33,395 nt of DNA from an uncultured Collinsella sp. (lineage in GTDB: Bacteria; Actinomycetota; Coriobacteriia; Coriobacteriales; Coriobacteriaceae): NCBI GenBank assembly GCA_958370325.1, contig CATXJW010000021.1, positions 1 through 33,395 on the forward strand. The letters run 5' to 3'. Position 1 is the stretch's first letter. The number at the start of each line of letters is the position of its first letter. Position numbers and translations under genes: made by a program. The notes under the pieces were generated by a model that worked only from the letters and a program-made list of their open reading frames with translations, made no database searches and had not been told where the DNA came from. Positions 6,856-14,912 of this stretch are shown piece after piece.

Positions 6856-7941
6856 TTATGCAAACAGGCCGTAGATGCTGATGTAGGCCTTGGCGTAGAG
6901 ACCGTTAGCGTACTCGGTCCACTTGGAGCTGGCGCTCGAAGCCTGCGAAGAGTACTGCTGGTAGGCGGTGTAATAGGCGGTCATGGCCTGCTTATAGGTC
7001 GCGCTATCGGCCGTAAAGGCATCGTCGGCGAAGGCCTTGGCATAGGTGCTATCGGCGTCCTTCCAGGTACCCTTTGAGCTATCCCACTCATCGCCGGCAA
7101 GGTTGATAATGTAGTCGGCGTAGTCCTTACTCGCGGTCTCCTCGTTGCCGTCAGCAGGCTCGGTCGGGGCGGTCGGCATGCTTGCGGAGCTATCGCCCAC
7201 CTTCTTCTTGTAGAGCTTCTGCAGCGTCGCAGACTGGCGGACGATCTGCTTGGCCTGGTCCTTGGACACGCCGTACTGCGTGGCCATGGTCTTGTAGTCG
7301 GAGGTGCCGATGGAATCCTCGGCGTACTGCTTCATTTCCTTGGAAGAAACGGTAATGCCCTCGTCCTCGGCAGCGTCCAGCAGAATCTGGTTGCGCACGT
7401 AGGACAGGATGACGTCGGCGGAAGGAGCGGTATAGTTGCCATCGCTATCCTTGACGGTGTCGAGGCTGTACTGGCTCTCGATGGCCTCGCGCGCGGTGAT
7501 ATCGCTCTTCTTGCCGTTGTAGCTATAGCTTGCCACGGTCGAATCGAGCTGGTCCTCGGTGAGGGTCGCCGAGCCGACACCCTTGCCGCCAAAGCCGCCA
7601 TTGCCAATAAAGAAGCCGACCACCGCAGCGATCACGACTGCAACCACGAAGGCGGCGACCATCGTCTTCTTGTGCTTGGACGCATGGTCGTCTTCGTCGG
7701 AGTCGTCATTCTCGTCCTGCTCCTCGGGCATGAGGTTCTCGTCGGCGGCGTCCGCGGCGATCTTTGCCTCCAGGCGAGCGTCCTCCTCCTCGGCGGTCGT
7801 GCCAGCGGCGATATGTTCGGCAGACGTGCCGGCGACCAGGTCGATCTTCTCGTCCTCATCACCGTCGGGGCCTTCGCCGCGCTCGATGATCTGGATGCCG
7901 TCGATCTCGTCCTTCTCGTCCTTCTTTTGAATCAGACCCAT
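6856..7941 (-). CDS. Membrane-anchored SurA N-domain-like protein
   Basis: The product is 361 residues. Residues 1-90 are extremely acidic and probably cytoplasmic. A KHKK stop is followed by one membrane segment (about 94-113) and a glycine-rich linker. The extracytoplasmic part (about 125-361) begins LTEDQLDSTVASY and includes VILSYVRNQILLDAAEDEGITVSSKEM, which resembles the N-terminal chaperone domain of SurA/PrsA-type folding factors. No parvulin catalytic domain is recognisable, so it may be a chaperone without isomerase activity. The C-terminal half is rich in Tyr, Ser and Ala. The ATG at 7941 has AAGGAG eight bases upstream. Function is inferred from weak similarity. Confidence 0.6.
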   Translation of the reverse strand: MGLIQKKDEKDEIDGIQIIERGEGPDGDEDEKIDLVAGTSAEHIAAGTTAEEEDARLEAKIAADAADENLMPEEQDENDDSDEDDHASKHKKTMVAAFVVAVVIAAVVGFFIGNGGFGGKGVGSATLTEDQLDSTVASYSYNGKKSDITAREAIESQYSLDTVKDSDGNYTAPSADVILSYVRNQILLDAAEDEGITVSSKEMKQYAEDSIGTSDYKTMATQYGVSKDQAKQIVRQSATLQKLYKKKVGDSSASMPTAPTEPADGNEETASKDYADYIINLAGDEWDSSKGTWKDADSTYAKAFADDAFTADSATYKQAMTAYYTAYQQYSSQASSASSKWTEYANGLYAKAYISIYGLFA

Positions 7942-7979
7942 ATCAGTTACTCCTTGTTAGGAAACATAGTCCTCAATAG

Positions 7980-8008
7980 AATACGCCCGACGAGGCGCCG
8001 GGCGTATT
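7980..8008. terminator. Probable terminator after icd
   Basis: AATACGCCCG (7980-7989) pairs with CGGGCGTATT (7999-8008). It lies about 60 bp after the icd stop on the minus strand. The U tract is weak (ATTCTATTG). Confidence 0.6.
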
Positions 8009-8067
8009 GATTCTTAGGTTATACGCAAACACTTAAGTACTATTTAGGCGTTTGCAGCGTGCATACC

Positions 8068-9153
8068 TTAGGCCAGGTGCGCGATAACGGCATCGGCAAA
8101 GGCCTGCGTGCCCACAGCGCCCTCAACAGAGCCGGTCTGGGCACGACGCACGTCACCGGTAACCTGCTCGCCCTCGTCGAGCGTGGCAGATACGGCGGCA
8201 CGAATGCGATTGGCAGCGTCGTTCTCGCCCAGGTGATCGAGCATCATCGCAGCAGAGAGGATCTCGGCCGTGGGGTTGGCGATATCCTGGCCCGCGATAT
8301 CGGGCGCGGAGCCGTGCGTTGCCTCGAAGATGGCGCAGTCGGCACCGATGTTGGAGCCGGGGGCCATGCCTAAGCCGCCCACCAGGCCGGCGCACAGGTC
8401 GCTCACGATGTCGCCGTACAGATTGGGCAGCACCAGGACATCGAAGTCGTTGGGGTTCTGGACCAGGCCCATGCAGGTGGCGTCGACGATCTTGTCGTTG
8501 AACTCGATATCGGGATAGTTGGCGGCCACCTCGCGCGCCACGCGCAGGAACAGGCCGTCGGTCGCCTTCATGATGTTGGCCTTATGCACGGCCGTCACCT
8601 TTTTGCGGCCACAGCGGCGGGCGTACTCAAAGGCATACTCCACAATGCGACGGCTCTTGGCGATGGAGATCGGCTTAATCGAGATCGCGGAATCGGCGGC
8701 GAAGGTCTTTTGGCCCGAACGCTCGACGAGCTGCGAGAGCTCCTCGACCTCGGCAGTGCCTTCGTCGAACTCGATGCCGGCGTAGAGGTCCTCGGTGTTC
8801 TCACGCACGATAACCAGGTCCACGTCGCGAAAGCGCGAGCCGTCGCCCGGCTGCGACAGGCAGGGGCGCACACAGGCGTACAGGTCAAAGTGCTTGCGCA
8901 GGGCGACGTTAACGCTGCGGAAGCCCGTGCCGACCGGCGTGGTGATGGGGCCCTTGATGGCAACCTTGGTCTCGGCGACCGCATCGAGGACGTGCTGGGG
9001 CAGCGGCGTGCCAAACTCGTCCATGACGCCGGCACCGGCCTCCTGGACGTTCCAGTTGATCTGGACACCGGTGGCCTCGACCACGCGGCGCATGGCCTGC
9101 GTAATCTCGGGACCGATACCGTCACCGGGAATCAGGACTACATCGTGCGCCAT
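8068..9153 (-). CDS. icd: Isocitrate dehydrogenase (decarboxylating), short dimeric type
   Basis: The product is 361 residues and belongs to the isocitrate/isopropylmalate dehydrogenase family. It would convert isocitrate to 2-oxoglutarate and CO2. Visible elements are LIPGDGIGPEI at the N-terminus, VRENTEDLYAGIEF, the lysine in VHKANIMKATDGLF, the metal-binding aspartates around LPNLYGDIVSD, and the cofactor loop ATHGSAPDIAGQDIANP. These favour isocitrate over isopropylmalate, and the length matches NAD-type enzymes, but cofactor choice is not proven here. It starts 6 bp after the HEAT-repeat gene with GAGGAG upstream and is last in a four-gene run. Confidence 0.88.
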   Translation of the reverse strand: MAHDVVLIPGDGIGPEITQAMRRVVEATGVQINWNVQEAGAGVMDEFGTPLPQHVLDAVAETKVAIKGPITTPVGTGFRSVNVALRKHFDLYACVRPCLSQPGDGSRFRDVDLVIVRENTEDLYAGIEFDEGTAEVEELSQLVERSGQKTFAADSAISIKPISIAKSRRIVEYAFEYARRCGRKKVTAVHKANIMKATDGLFLRVAREVAANYPDIEFNDKIVDATCMGLVQNPNDFDVLVLPNLYGDIVSDLCAGLVGGLGMAPGSNIGADCAIFEATHGSAPDIAGQDIANPTAEILSAAMMLDHLGENDAANRIRAAVSATLDEGEQVTGDVRRAQTGSVEGAVGTQAFADAVIAHLA

Positions 9154-9159
9154 AATCTG

Positions 9160-9858
9160 TTACTCCTCGTCTTCGGCGTCGTCAGATTTTTTAACGCTAG
9201 CACGCTTCTTCTTTTTGGAGAGATCCAGGCCAAAACGTTTAACAAGCATTTCGCAAATCTCGCTCGAACGGGCCTTGAGATAGCTGCCCTTACCGTTCTC
9301 GGCATCGAACTTAAGGCGCAGCGCAAGCTTCTCGGCAACCTCGGCGTCGATCTCGCCCTGGCAAAACTCGTACAGGCAACCGAGCATGTCGCGATACTCA
9401 AGGTCGCCGTGGTAGCACTGGATGGCCTCGTCCAGGATGGGCCAAGCCTCGCGCGAACGCTCGACACTCGTGGCACCCCACACGCACAGCAGGCGGAAGG
9501 CGGCATAGCGCAGCGTGGAGGAAATCTCGTCGAACAGCGCGGTCTCGGCGCCCTCAAAGGCATCGCCCAGCTGCTCGGGGCAGGTGGTGGCGAGCGCCGT
9601 CAGGGCATCGAGGGCCTCCCAGCGGGTCTGCGCCTCGGGGCGGTCGAGCGCCTCGATCAACGCGGGCACGCAGGGCACGACGCGCTGCGGATCGCGCTCG
9701 GCAAGCAGGTGCAGCACGCGGGCGGCAAACTGGCGGATGCGGCGCGTGGGGCAGCCGAGCTCCTGGACCAGGCGATCGACGGCGTTCTCGTTCTCCTCTG
9801 CCAGCTGAAGCTGTGCCAGCTCCTCGTCGGTGAGCTGTTCGTCTTTGTTTTCTGCCAT
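9160..9858 (-). CDS. HEAT-like helical-repeat protein of unknown function
   Basis: The product is 232 residues. Residues 25-130 show repeating amphipathic helices (TRRIRQFAARVLHLLAE, then RWEALDALTALATT, then STLRYAAFRLLCVWG), as in HEAT-repeat scaffolds. The last 20 residues are charged, with KKKKR followed by an acidic end. No catalytic motif is seen. It lies between a small membrane-protein gene and icd with short gaps of 15 and 6 bp, so it is in the same operon. Partner unknown. Confidence 0.7.
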   Translation of the reverse strand: MAENKDEQLTDEELAQLQLAEENENAVDRLVQELGCPTRRIRQFAARVLHLLAERDPQRVVPCVPALIEALDRPEAQTRWEALDALTALATTCPEQLGDAFEGAETALFDEISSTLRYAAFRLLCVWGATSVERSREAWPILDEAIQCYHGDLEYRDMLGCLYEFCQGEIDAEVAEKLALRLKFDAENGKGSYLKARSSEICEMLVKRFGLDLSKKKKRASVKKSDDAEDEE

Positions 9859-9873
9859 AGTTACCTCTTCTTT

Positions 9874-10302
9874 TTATTTCTTGGCGTGCTTGCCAGCACC
9901 CTTGCTGTCATCGGTGACCGAGATGAGCTGTCGGTCGGCCGCGCCATTGCGACGCGCACGGCGGCGCCCCTCGGCGTCGCCCGCGTCGGCGGCGGCGCGG
10001 TGTGCCTTGTTGACGTTGAAGACCTCGTCGTGCTTGCGCCACGGGCCGACGGACTCGCCAAAGCTCATCTTAAGGCCGGCGATAAAGCCGCCGAGCCAGC
10101 CGATCGGCGCAAACTGCACCAGCGGGAACAGCGAGAACACCCAGGTCAGTAGGACGACTGCCGCCGCACCCGCAAAGTTGGCAATCCAGTAGTCGCGCTT
10201 GGTGATCACGCGCTTTTCGCAGGCCCACTGGCCGCACAAAAAGCCGATGTAGATCGCAAAGAGAAAGAGCACCAGCGCAAGCACCACGAACGTCCAGCTC
10301 AT
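9874..10302 (-). CDS. Small integral membrane protein, unknown function
   Basis: The product is 142 residues with two or three membrane segments: residues 3-24, 41-62, and possibly a short one near 65-78. The last 50 residues are basic and probably cytoplasmic (GRRRARRNGAADR). The ATG at 10302 is chosen because GGGGAG lies eight bases upstream; it overlaps no more than the tail of the preceding gene. An upstream in-frame start at 10338 would add twelve unlikely residues. No family recognised. Confidence 0.7.
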   Translation of the reverse strand: MSWTFVVLALVLFLFAIYIGFLCGQWACEKRVITKRDYWIANFAGAAAVVLLTWVFSLFPLVQFAPIGWLGGFIAGLKMSFGESVGPWRKHDEVFNVNKAHRAAADAGDAEGRRRARRNGAADRQLISVTDDSKGAGKHAKK

Positions 10303-10307
10303 AGGCG

Positions 10308-11387
10308 CTACTCCCCGTGATGGTGGCCGCAGCAGCACTCGTGGCCGTCGTCATGGCCGTGGCCGCCGCAGCACTCGTGGTCCTCGCCGTGGTGATGGCC
10401 ACAACCGCACTCATGGTCCTCGCCGTGCTCGCCGTAACCGCAACCTTCCTCGTGAGCGCCATGCTCCTCGGGACGATACTGCGACCAGTCCAGACCGGCG
10501 GCGATGGCATCGGCCTCCTCCTTATAGAGGACCGTGATGGCCTGGGTGCCCAGCTTGGCGCCACCGATAGCGTCGAGCATGTCGTAGAGCGTAAAGGCCA
10601 CGTCGGCGCCGGGCAGCGCGAGCTCGCGATCATCAGCGTAGGCGAGCGCCAGACGAAGGTCCTTAATGAAGTGCTCGACCATAAAGCCGGGCTTGTAGTC
10701 ACCGTCGAGCGCCTTGGGGGCCAGGCTCTCCATGGCGCCGGACTTGCCGGTGCCGCCCAGGATCATCTGGCGGGTCTTCTCCAGATCAAGGCCGCTGAGC
10801 TCGGCAAACGCCATGGCGTCTGCCATGCCGACCATGCAGGCGCCCAGCGACACCTGGTTGGCGAGCTTGGCAGCCTGGCCCTTGCCGGCGCCGTCGAAGC
10901 AGCAGATGTTGGCCGCAAAGGTGGAAAGGATATCGCGGACCGGGGCAATGTCGTTCTCGGTGGCGCCCACGATAGCCGTAAGCGTGCCGGCGATAGCACC
11001 CGACTCGCCGCCGGTGACGGGGCAGTCAAACGCCATGCGACCGGAGACCTGGGCGGCCTCGGCAATGTCGCGCGCCAGCTCGGGGGAGCTCGTGGTGAGG
11101 TCGATCAGCACCGCGCCCGGCTTGGTGCACGCGAGCAGGCCGTCGCCCGCCAGGTAGAGCTCCTCGACCTCGGAGGGATAGCCCACCATGGTAAAGACGA
11201 CATCGGCGTTCGCCACGGCGTCGGCCGGCGTATCGGCCCAAACGGCACCGCGCTCGATAAGCGCGGCGGCCTTGGACTTGGTACGGTTGTTGACCGTGAC
11301 GGGATAGCCGGCATCCAGGATGTGGCCGGCGATGGGGGCACCCATGATTCCGGTGCCGATGAATGCGACGGAGAGCTTGTTTGCCAT
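10308..11387 (-). CDS. Beta-hydroxyacid dehydrogenase with His/Cys-rich metal-binding tail
   Basis: The product is 359 residues. Residues 1-300 are a complete enzyme of the 3-hydroxyisobutyrate dehydrogenase/tartronate-semialdehyde reductase family. They include the NAD(P)-binding GTGIMGAPIA (11-20), the substrate loop DCPVTGG (121-127), and catalytic Lys174 with Asn177 in AAKLANQV. The final 53 residues (307-359) are not part of the family. They contain 14 His and 8 Cys in roughly three repeats of a DHEC-x2-GHxH pattern. Such a tail should bind Ni, Zn or Cu. The ATG at 11387 has GGAAAGG upstream. It heads the run leading to icd; the substrate is not evident. Confidence 0.88.
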   Translation of the reverse strand: MANKLSVAFIGTGIMGAPIAGHILDAGYPVTVNNRTKSKAAALIERGAVWADTPADAVANADVVFTMVGYPSEVEELYLAGDGLLACTKPGAVLIDLTTSSPELARDIAEAAQVSGRMAFDCPVTGGESGAIAGTLTAIVGATENDIAPVRDILSTFAANICCFDGAGKGQAAKLANQVSLGACMVGMADAMAFAELSGLDLEKTRQMILGGTGKSGAMESLAPKALDGDYKPGFMVEHFIKDLRLALAYADDRELALPGADVAFTLYDMLDAIGGAKLGTQAITVLYKEEADAIAAGLDWSQYRPEEHGAHEEGCGYGEHGEDHECGCGHHHGEDHECCGGHGHDDGHECCCGHHHGE

Positions 11388-11485
11388 GAAACCTTTCCTT
11401 TTGGGTTGGGTGTTGTTACCAGGTTGAATACTCGGTGCCAGCGTTTGGGCTGTGAGTTGGGATCGATTACGGCCGCGTTACTTGC

Positions 11486-12439
11486 CTACTGACCGCGCAC
11501 GCGGCGGGCGATGCGGTCGGAAAGCGACGCCTTGTCGGCGCGGTTCTTACCCCAAAACGCGCAGGCCACCATGCCGGGGCCCACGTGCGAGCCAATGGTG
11601 GGACCCACGGAGCTGCGAATGATCGTGACGTCGGCGCAGCCCTCCTCCTTGCGGATGGCGGCTTCGAGCCAGTCGCCGTCCTTTTCGGCATCGGCCGTCA
11701 TAATGGCGATGGGCATGGTGCGATCGGGCACATAGTTCTCGCGGAACGACTTGAGAATGGACTTGAGCGCCTTCTTGCGACCGCGGTTGACGCCGATCAG
11801 CGACAGCGAGCCGGCCAGGTCGTAGGACAGCTCGGGTTTGACGTCGAGCTTTGCCGTGAGCTGTGCCGCCGCGGGCGGAATGCGGCCGCCGGCAGCCAGC
11901 GCGTCAAAGCTCTCGAGCGTAAAGTAACCGTGGACATAGGTCTTGGCCTCGTTTGCCCAGTCGACCAGCTGCTTGGCGGTCAGTCCCGCCGAACGCTGGC
12001 GCACGGCCTCAAGCGCCAAGAGCTCGCCGGTCGCACAGGGCAGAGCGTTGTCGACCACGTACAGCTCAAAGTTGGGATACTCGGCGCGCACGGCGTCCGC
12101 CGCCTGGCACGCGGAGTTGTAGCTCGACGACAGCGCCGAGGTAAAGCACAGGTAGACCGTGGGCGTACCCTCTTTGGCGCACTCGGTAAAGAACTCGATA
12201 TAGCGGCCGAGCGACACAGCCGAGGTGGACACGCGGGCACCGGCGCGCATGCGGTCGTAGAACTCCTTGGGTGTGATGCTCGACCAGATGTCGTCCGTGC
12301 GCTCCTCGCCATCGATAATGAAGGGGAAACCCAAGATATCGACATCGAGGTTCGCGGCGACCTCGGGGCTAAAGTCGCAGCAGGTATCGACGACGATGCG
12401 GCAACGGTCCGAATGACCGGCGGATGCGGCCTTGTCCAT
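11486..12439 (-). CDS. DegV-family fatty-acid-binding protein
   Basis: The product is 317 residues. RIVVDTCCDFSPE near the N-terminus, STSAVSLGRYIEFF around residue 70, and the later ALSSSYNSA are typical DegV motifs that line a fatty-acid pocket. Proteins of this family (FakB-type) bind acyl chains for phosphorylation by FakA, but no fakA gene is in the window. The ATG at 12439 with GGAG eight bases upstream is preferred over the adjacent TTG at 12442. It is 98 bp upstream of the hydroxyacid dehydrogenase gene on the same strand. Confidence 0.88.
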   Translation of the reverse strand: MDKAASAGHSDRCRIVVDTCCDFSPEVAANLDVDILGFPFIIDGEERTDDIWSSITPKEFYDRMRAGARVSTSAVSLGRYIEFFTECAKEGTPTVYLCFTSALSSSYNSACQAADAVRAEYPNFELYVVDNALPCATGELLALEAVRQRSAGLTAKQLVDWANEAKTYVHGYFTLESFDALAAGGRIPPAAAQLTAKLDVKPELSYDLAGSLSLIGVNRGRKKALKSILKSFRENYVPDRTMPIAIMTADAEKDGDWLEAAIRKEEGCADVTIIRSSVGPTIGSHVGPGMVACAFWGKNRADKASLSDRIARRVRGQ

Positions 12440-12457
12440 CAAAGCGACTCCTTACGT

Positions 12458-12489
12458 AAAAAGGCGGCCACCCGCATGGGATGGCCGCC
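12458..12489 (-). terminator. Intrinsic terminator after hpf
   Basis: On the minus strand GGCGGCCA pairs with TGGCCGCC (+ strand 12463-12470 and 12482-12489), followed by five U residues (12458-12462). It is 30 bp past the hpf stop codon. Confidence 0.85.
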
Positions 12490-12518
12490 AACCGTTAACT
12501 CATGCAAGTTAACGTATT

Positions 12519-13103
12519 TTACTCGTCAAGTGTTTCGATACGGGGCTTGATGATGCCATATCCACCATTCTTACGGTGATACACCACATTGATGAGGCCA
12601 GTCGTCGCGTTCTCGAACACGTAGAAGTCGTGACCGAGCAGATCGGTCTGCACCAGCGCCTGCTCCTCAGTCATCGGGGTGACATCGATGACCTTCTCGC
12701 GGACGAGCAGGTCGTCGTCCTCCTCGGGCAGCAGCAGGTCGGCCAGATCCTCGACGCGCTCGACCGGCGCGACATCCGCGGCGCTGGCACCGCCCTGGCG
12801 GTTGTCCACAACCTTGGTCTTGAACTTGCGCAGCTGGCGGGTGACCTTATCGGCGGAGAGGTCGATGGCGGCGTACATATCTGCACCATGCTCGGCAACG
12901 CGAATCACCGAACCGCGGGCGCGAACCGTAACCTCGACGATTGCCGGGTTGGGGTTCGAGGGGTTCTTCTCATAGCGAAGTACAACGTCGACCGTCATGG
13001 GCTCGATATCGAAAACCTTGAGCGCCTCGCCGATCTTCTCATCCACATGCGCACGCAGAGCATCGGTTACCGTCGTCTTGCGTCCAGAAACCTTGATATC
13101 CAT
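12519..13103 (-). CDS. hpf: Long-form ribosome hibernation promoting factor
   Basis: The product is 194 residues. The N-terminal domain (1-105) starts MDIKVSGRKTTVTDALRAHV and matches HPF/YfiA, which binds the decoding region of idle 30S subunits. A linker of about 30 residues leads to the C-terminal dimerisation domain (about 137-190), which includes GHDFYVFENATTGLINVVY. This two-domain long form makes 100S ribosome dimers in stationary phase. The frame is open to 13163, but the ATG at 13103 matches the family start and has GGAG upstream. Flanked by terminators, so probably monocistronic. Confidence 0.93.
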   Translation of the reverse strand: MDIKVSGRKTTVTDALRAHVDEKIGEALKVFDIEPMTVDVVLRYEKNPSNPNPAIVEVTVRARGSVIRVAEHGADMYAAIDLSADKVTRQLRKFKTKVVDNRQGGASAADVAPVERVEDLADLLLPEEDDDLLVREKVIDVTPMTEEQALVQTDLLGHDFYVFENATTGLINVVYHRKNGGYGIIKPRIETLDE

Positions 13104-13320
13104 ACGTGGCTCCAATCTGCCTCGGGGACTTACTGTATTGGCTATGTACCCATTGCCGTGCATTTAATCACGCGGATTCCCAAAGACCCGAATAACGATT
13201 GCTTGATACCGCATACCGAAGTCTCGCACTTTTCTGTGGCAAAGTGCGCTATAGGAGGGCGCCGGCGACTTTGTATTTGGTCCCGAAAATTGGCTTTGAC
13301 CTGCTGGTTTTATAGAGATG
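13104..13320. other. Intergenic region upstream of hpf
   Basis: No gene is seen. It holds an inverted repeat, CGCACTTT (13225-13232) with AAAGTGCG (13241-13248), and presumably the hpf promoter, although no clear hexamer pair stands out. Confidence 0.4.
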
Positions 13321-13354
13321 AAAAAGCCGGGCTCCCCTATTGGGGAGGCCCGGC
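13321..13354 (-). terminator. Intrinsic terminator after the solute-binding lipoprotein gene
   Basis: On the minus strand a GC-rich stem (13326-13337 pairing with 13342-13354, one bulge) is followed by five U residues (13321-13325). It lies about 65 bp after the stop codon of the lipoprotein gene. Confidence 0.85.
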
Positions 13355-13420
13355 AGTGCGTGTTGAAACCGTGAAGAGGCGTCTCTCCTAGCGCATAGGA
13401 GACACCACCCCTAGCAATAA

Positions 13421-14413
13421 CTAGCTATTAAGCTTGTTAATGTCGTCGTCGGTGATGGTGTCTTCCTGGCTGGACGATTTGTCTTCGGAGGATGCGGTCT
13501 CATTGTTGGAATCGGAGGACTCGCTGCCGGAGGATGCGGAGCCAGACGACTGAAGGTTGACACCAGATACTGTCTTAGTGGTGAGGTCGTAGGGCATCGT
13601 GCCATACCAGACGCAGTGGACTGCCTCGAGCGTACCGTCGACCGTGATGCCGTCGAGGGCATCGCTCACGGCACGGCACAGTTCGTCATTGGACGAGAGG
13701 CCCGCAACACCAAGCGTCGAGGGCGCCTCGAGCGCACCGACATAGGAGATCTCGCTCATCAGGCGTGCAAGGTAGCCGCCGGCCGTGGAGTCGCAGATCA
13801 CATAGTCGACTTCGCCGGACTCGAGCGCCTCAAAGCACTCGTTGATGTTGGGGTAGGTCTTTTGGTTGGCGGTGATGCTCTGCTTAGCAAGCGCCTCCTG
13901 CGAGGCCGAGGACATCTGGACACCCAGAGTAGACGTGTTAAGGGTATCGGTGGAAACGTTTAGCGACCCACCATCGCTGGTTCTACCGAACACGGAAGCG
14001 GCATCGTACAGGCAGGTGCCGAGCGAGCTAACGTCCCCGTCCGTGGAATTGATCTCGCCGATAAAGATATCAGCCTTTTTGTCGCCGAGCGCGGAAGCTG
14101 CCGAGGACGCATCGACAAAGGCGACCTTAAGGCCCATGCGGCTTGCAAGGGCGCGGGCAGCGTCGACTGCATACCCCGTGAGCTCGCCGTCAGCGCCCTG
14201 CATGGCCTGCGGCGCATCGGAGGTATCGAGGGCAACCGTCAGGGTACCGGGAGTGACCAGGGCATCATCCGACACCGTGGGCGTGACGGTCTCGTACTCG
14301 ATCTGGTCGATCGTGGGAGTCGTGAACGTAGACAGCGGGTTGAACGCGCATCCGCTCAGGCCCAAAACGGCGATGACCGCTGCGGTCCCAGCACCTAACC
14401 GAGCCGCGTGCAT
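13421..14413 (-). CDS. Solute-binding lipoprotein (amino-acid ABC transporter type)
   Basis: The product is 330 residues from the ATG at 14413, which has GAGGGG seven bases upstream. The signal peptide ends in the lipobox LGLSGC, giving lipidated Cys22. Residues from about 60 on (PGTLTVALDTSDAPQAM, later YAVDAARALASRMGLKV and SGEVDYVICDSTAG) match family 3 periplasmic binding proteins for polar amino acids. The last 50 residues are Ser/Glu/Asp-rich and disordered. No permease or ATPase gene is adjacent. A start at 14431 is possible. The frame stays open 133 codons upstream of 14413. Confidence 0.8.
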   Translation of the reverse strand: MHAARLGAGTAAVIAVLGLSGCAFNPLSTFTTPTIDQIEYETVTPTVSDDALVTPGTLTVALDTSDAPQAMQGADGELTGYAVDAARALASRMGLKVAFVDASSAASALGDKKADIFIGEINSTDGDVSSLGTCLYDAASVFGRTSDGGSLNVSTDTLNTSTLGVQMSSASQEALAKQSITANQKTYPNINECFEALESGEVDYVICDSTAGGYLARLMSEISYVGALEAPSTLGVAGLSSNDELCRAVSDALDGITVDGTLEAVHCVWYGTMPYDLTTKTVSGVNLQSSGSASSGSESSDSNNETASSEDKSSSQEDTITDDDINKLNS

Positions 14414-14757
14414 CAAGCTGCCCCTCACCATGTCCACTACCCTGCCTTCTGTGTCGTATACGATCCGTGCGTTGCGCGGAATATCAGATTGTTCCCACCA
14501 GCTGACCTGGTATTTGACCCCACACTTGCGCACCGGGGTGTTTGCTCGGGAGGCCGCAGCCACCTTCACGACTGGCCCGCTCGCCCGCGAGGCGGTATTG
14601 CCCCAAAGAAAGTAGAACGGACGGTGCGGCTTACATCTAGGACGCGCCATGATCGCGCCGCGCGCACGCGGTCGCTTACGTGGATCCCTTTGACCGCGTC
14701 TGTCTTGGACTAGGACGGGCATTTCGTCCGTCCGCAACCACAGCCTGGTAGGAACGT
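14414..14757 (-). other. Long 5' leader of the lipoprotein gene
   Basis: About 340 nt lie between the predicted transcription start and the chosen ATG. The lipoprotein frame is open throughout. An ATG at 14650 begins MARPRCKPHRPFYFLWG in frame, with no good ribosome-binding site. No known riboswitch is recognised. It could be a regulatory leader or an N-terminal extension. Confidence 0.4.
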
Positions 14758-14762
14758 AGCGC

Positions 14763-14791
14763 ATTATAGCTAAGTTCAAGCTAAAGTTTAA
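14763..14791 (-). promoter_or_regulatory. Strong sigma-70-like promoter for the lipoprotein gene
   Basis: On the minus strand TTAAAC (14786-14791) and a perfect TATAAT (14763-14768) are exactly 17 bp apart. Transcription should start near 14757. Confidence 0.7.
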
Positions 14792-14863
14792 GGTTAGGGG
14801 CGTCATTCGCATCGCGAGTACAGATTTCGCAGGTCGGAGTGGGCTATTCGTGCCCCTGTGAAG

Positions 14864-14910
14864 CCCGGAGCTCCCCTATGGGGAGCTCCGGGGCACCCTT
14901 CCTAGGGTGC
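14864..14910. other. Two adjacent perfect hairpins
   Basis: A 13-bp perfect stem (14864-14876 with 14880-14892) has a 3-nt TAT loop. It is followed by GCACCC (14893-14898) pairing with GGGTGC (14905-14910). They abut the left inverted repeat at 14913. There is no U tract next to the first stem. They may insulate the lipoprotein promoter from upstream transcription. Confidence 0.6.
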
Positions 14911-14912
14911 TG

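Noticed and set aside
8584..10152. 522-codon open frame on the plus strand
   Set aside because: It runs antisense across icd, the HEAT-repeat gene and the small membrane-protein gene and has no ribosome-binding site or recognisable domain.
10317..10470. His/Cys-rich stretch as a frameshift artefact
   Set aside because: The frame is continuous from the catalytic domain to a stop that lies just after the ribosome-binding site of the next gene, and the repeats are regular, so it is judged a real tail.
14432..14860. Possible structural RNA (RNase P, tmRNA or SRP RNA) in the gene-poor stretch
   Set aside because: Conserved signature sequences of these RNAs were looked for on both strands and not found.
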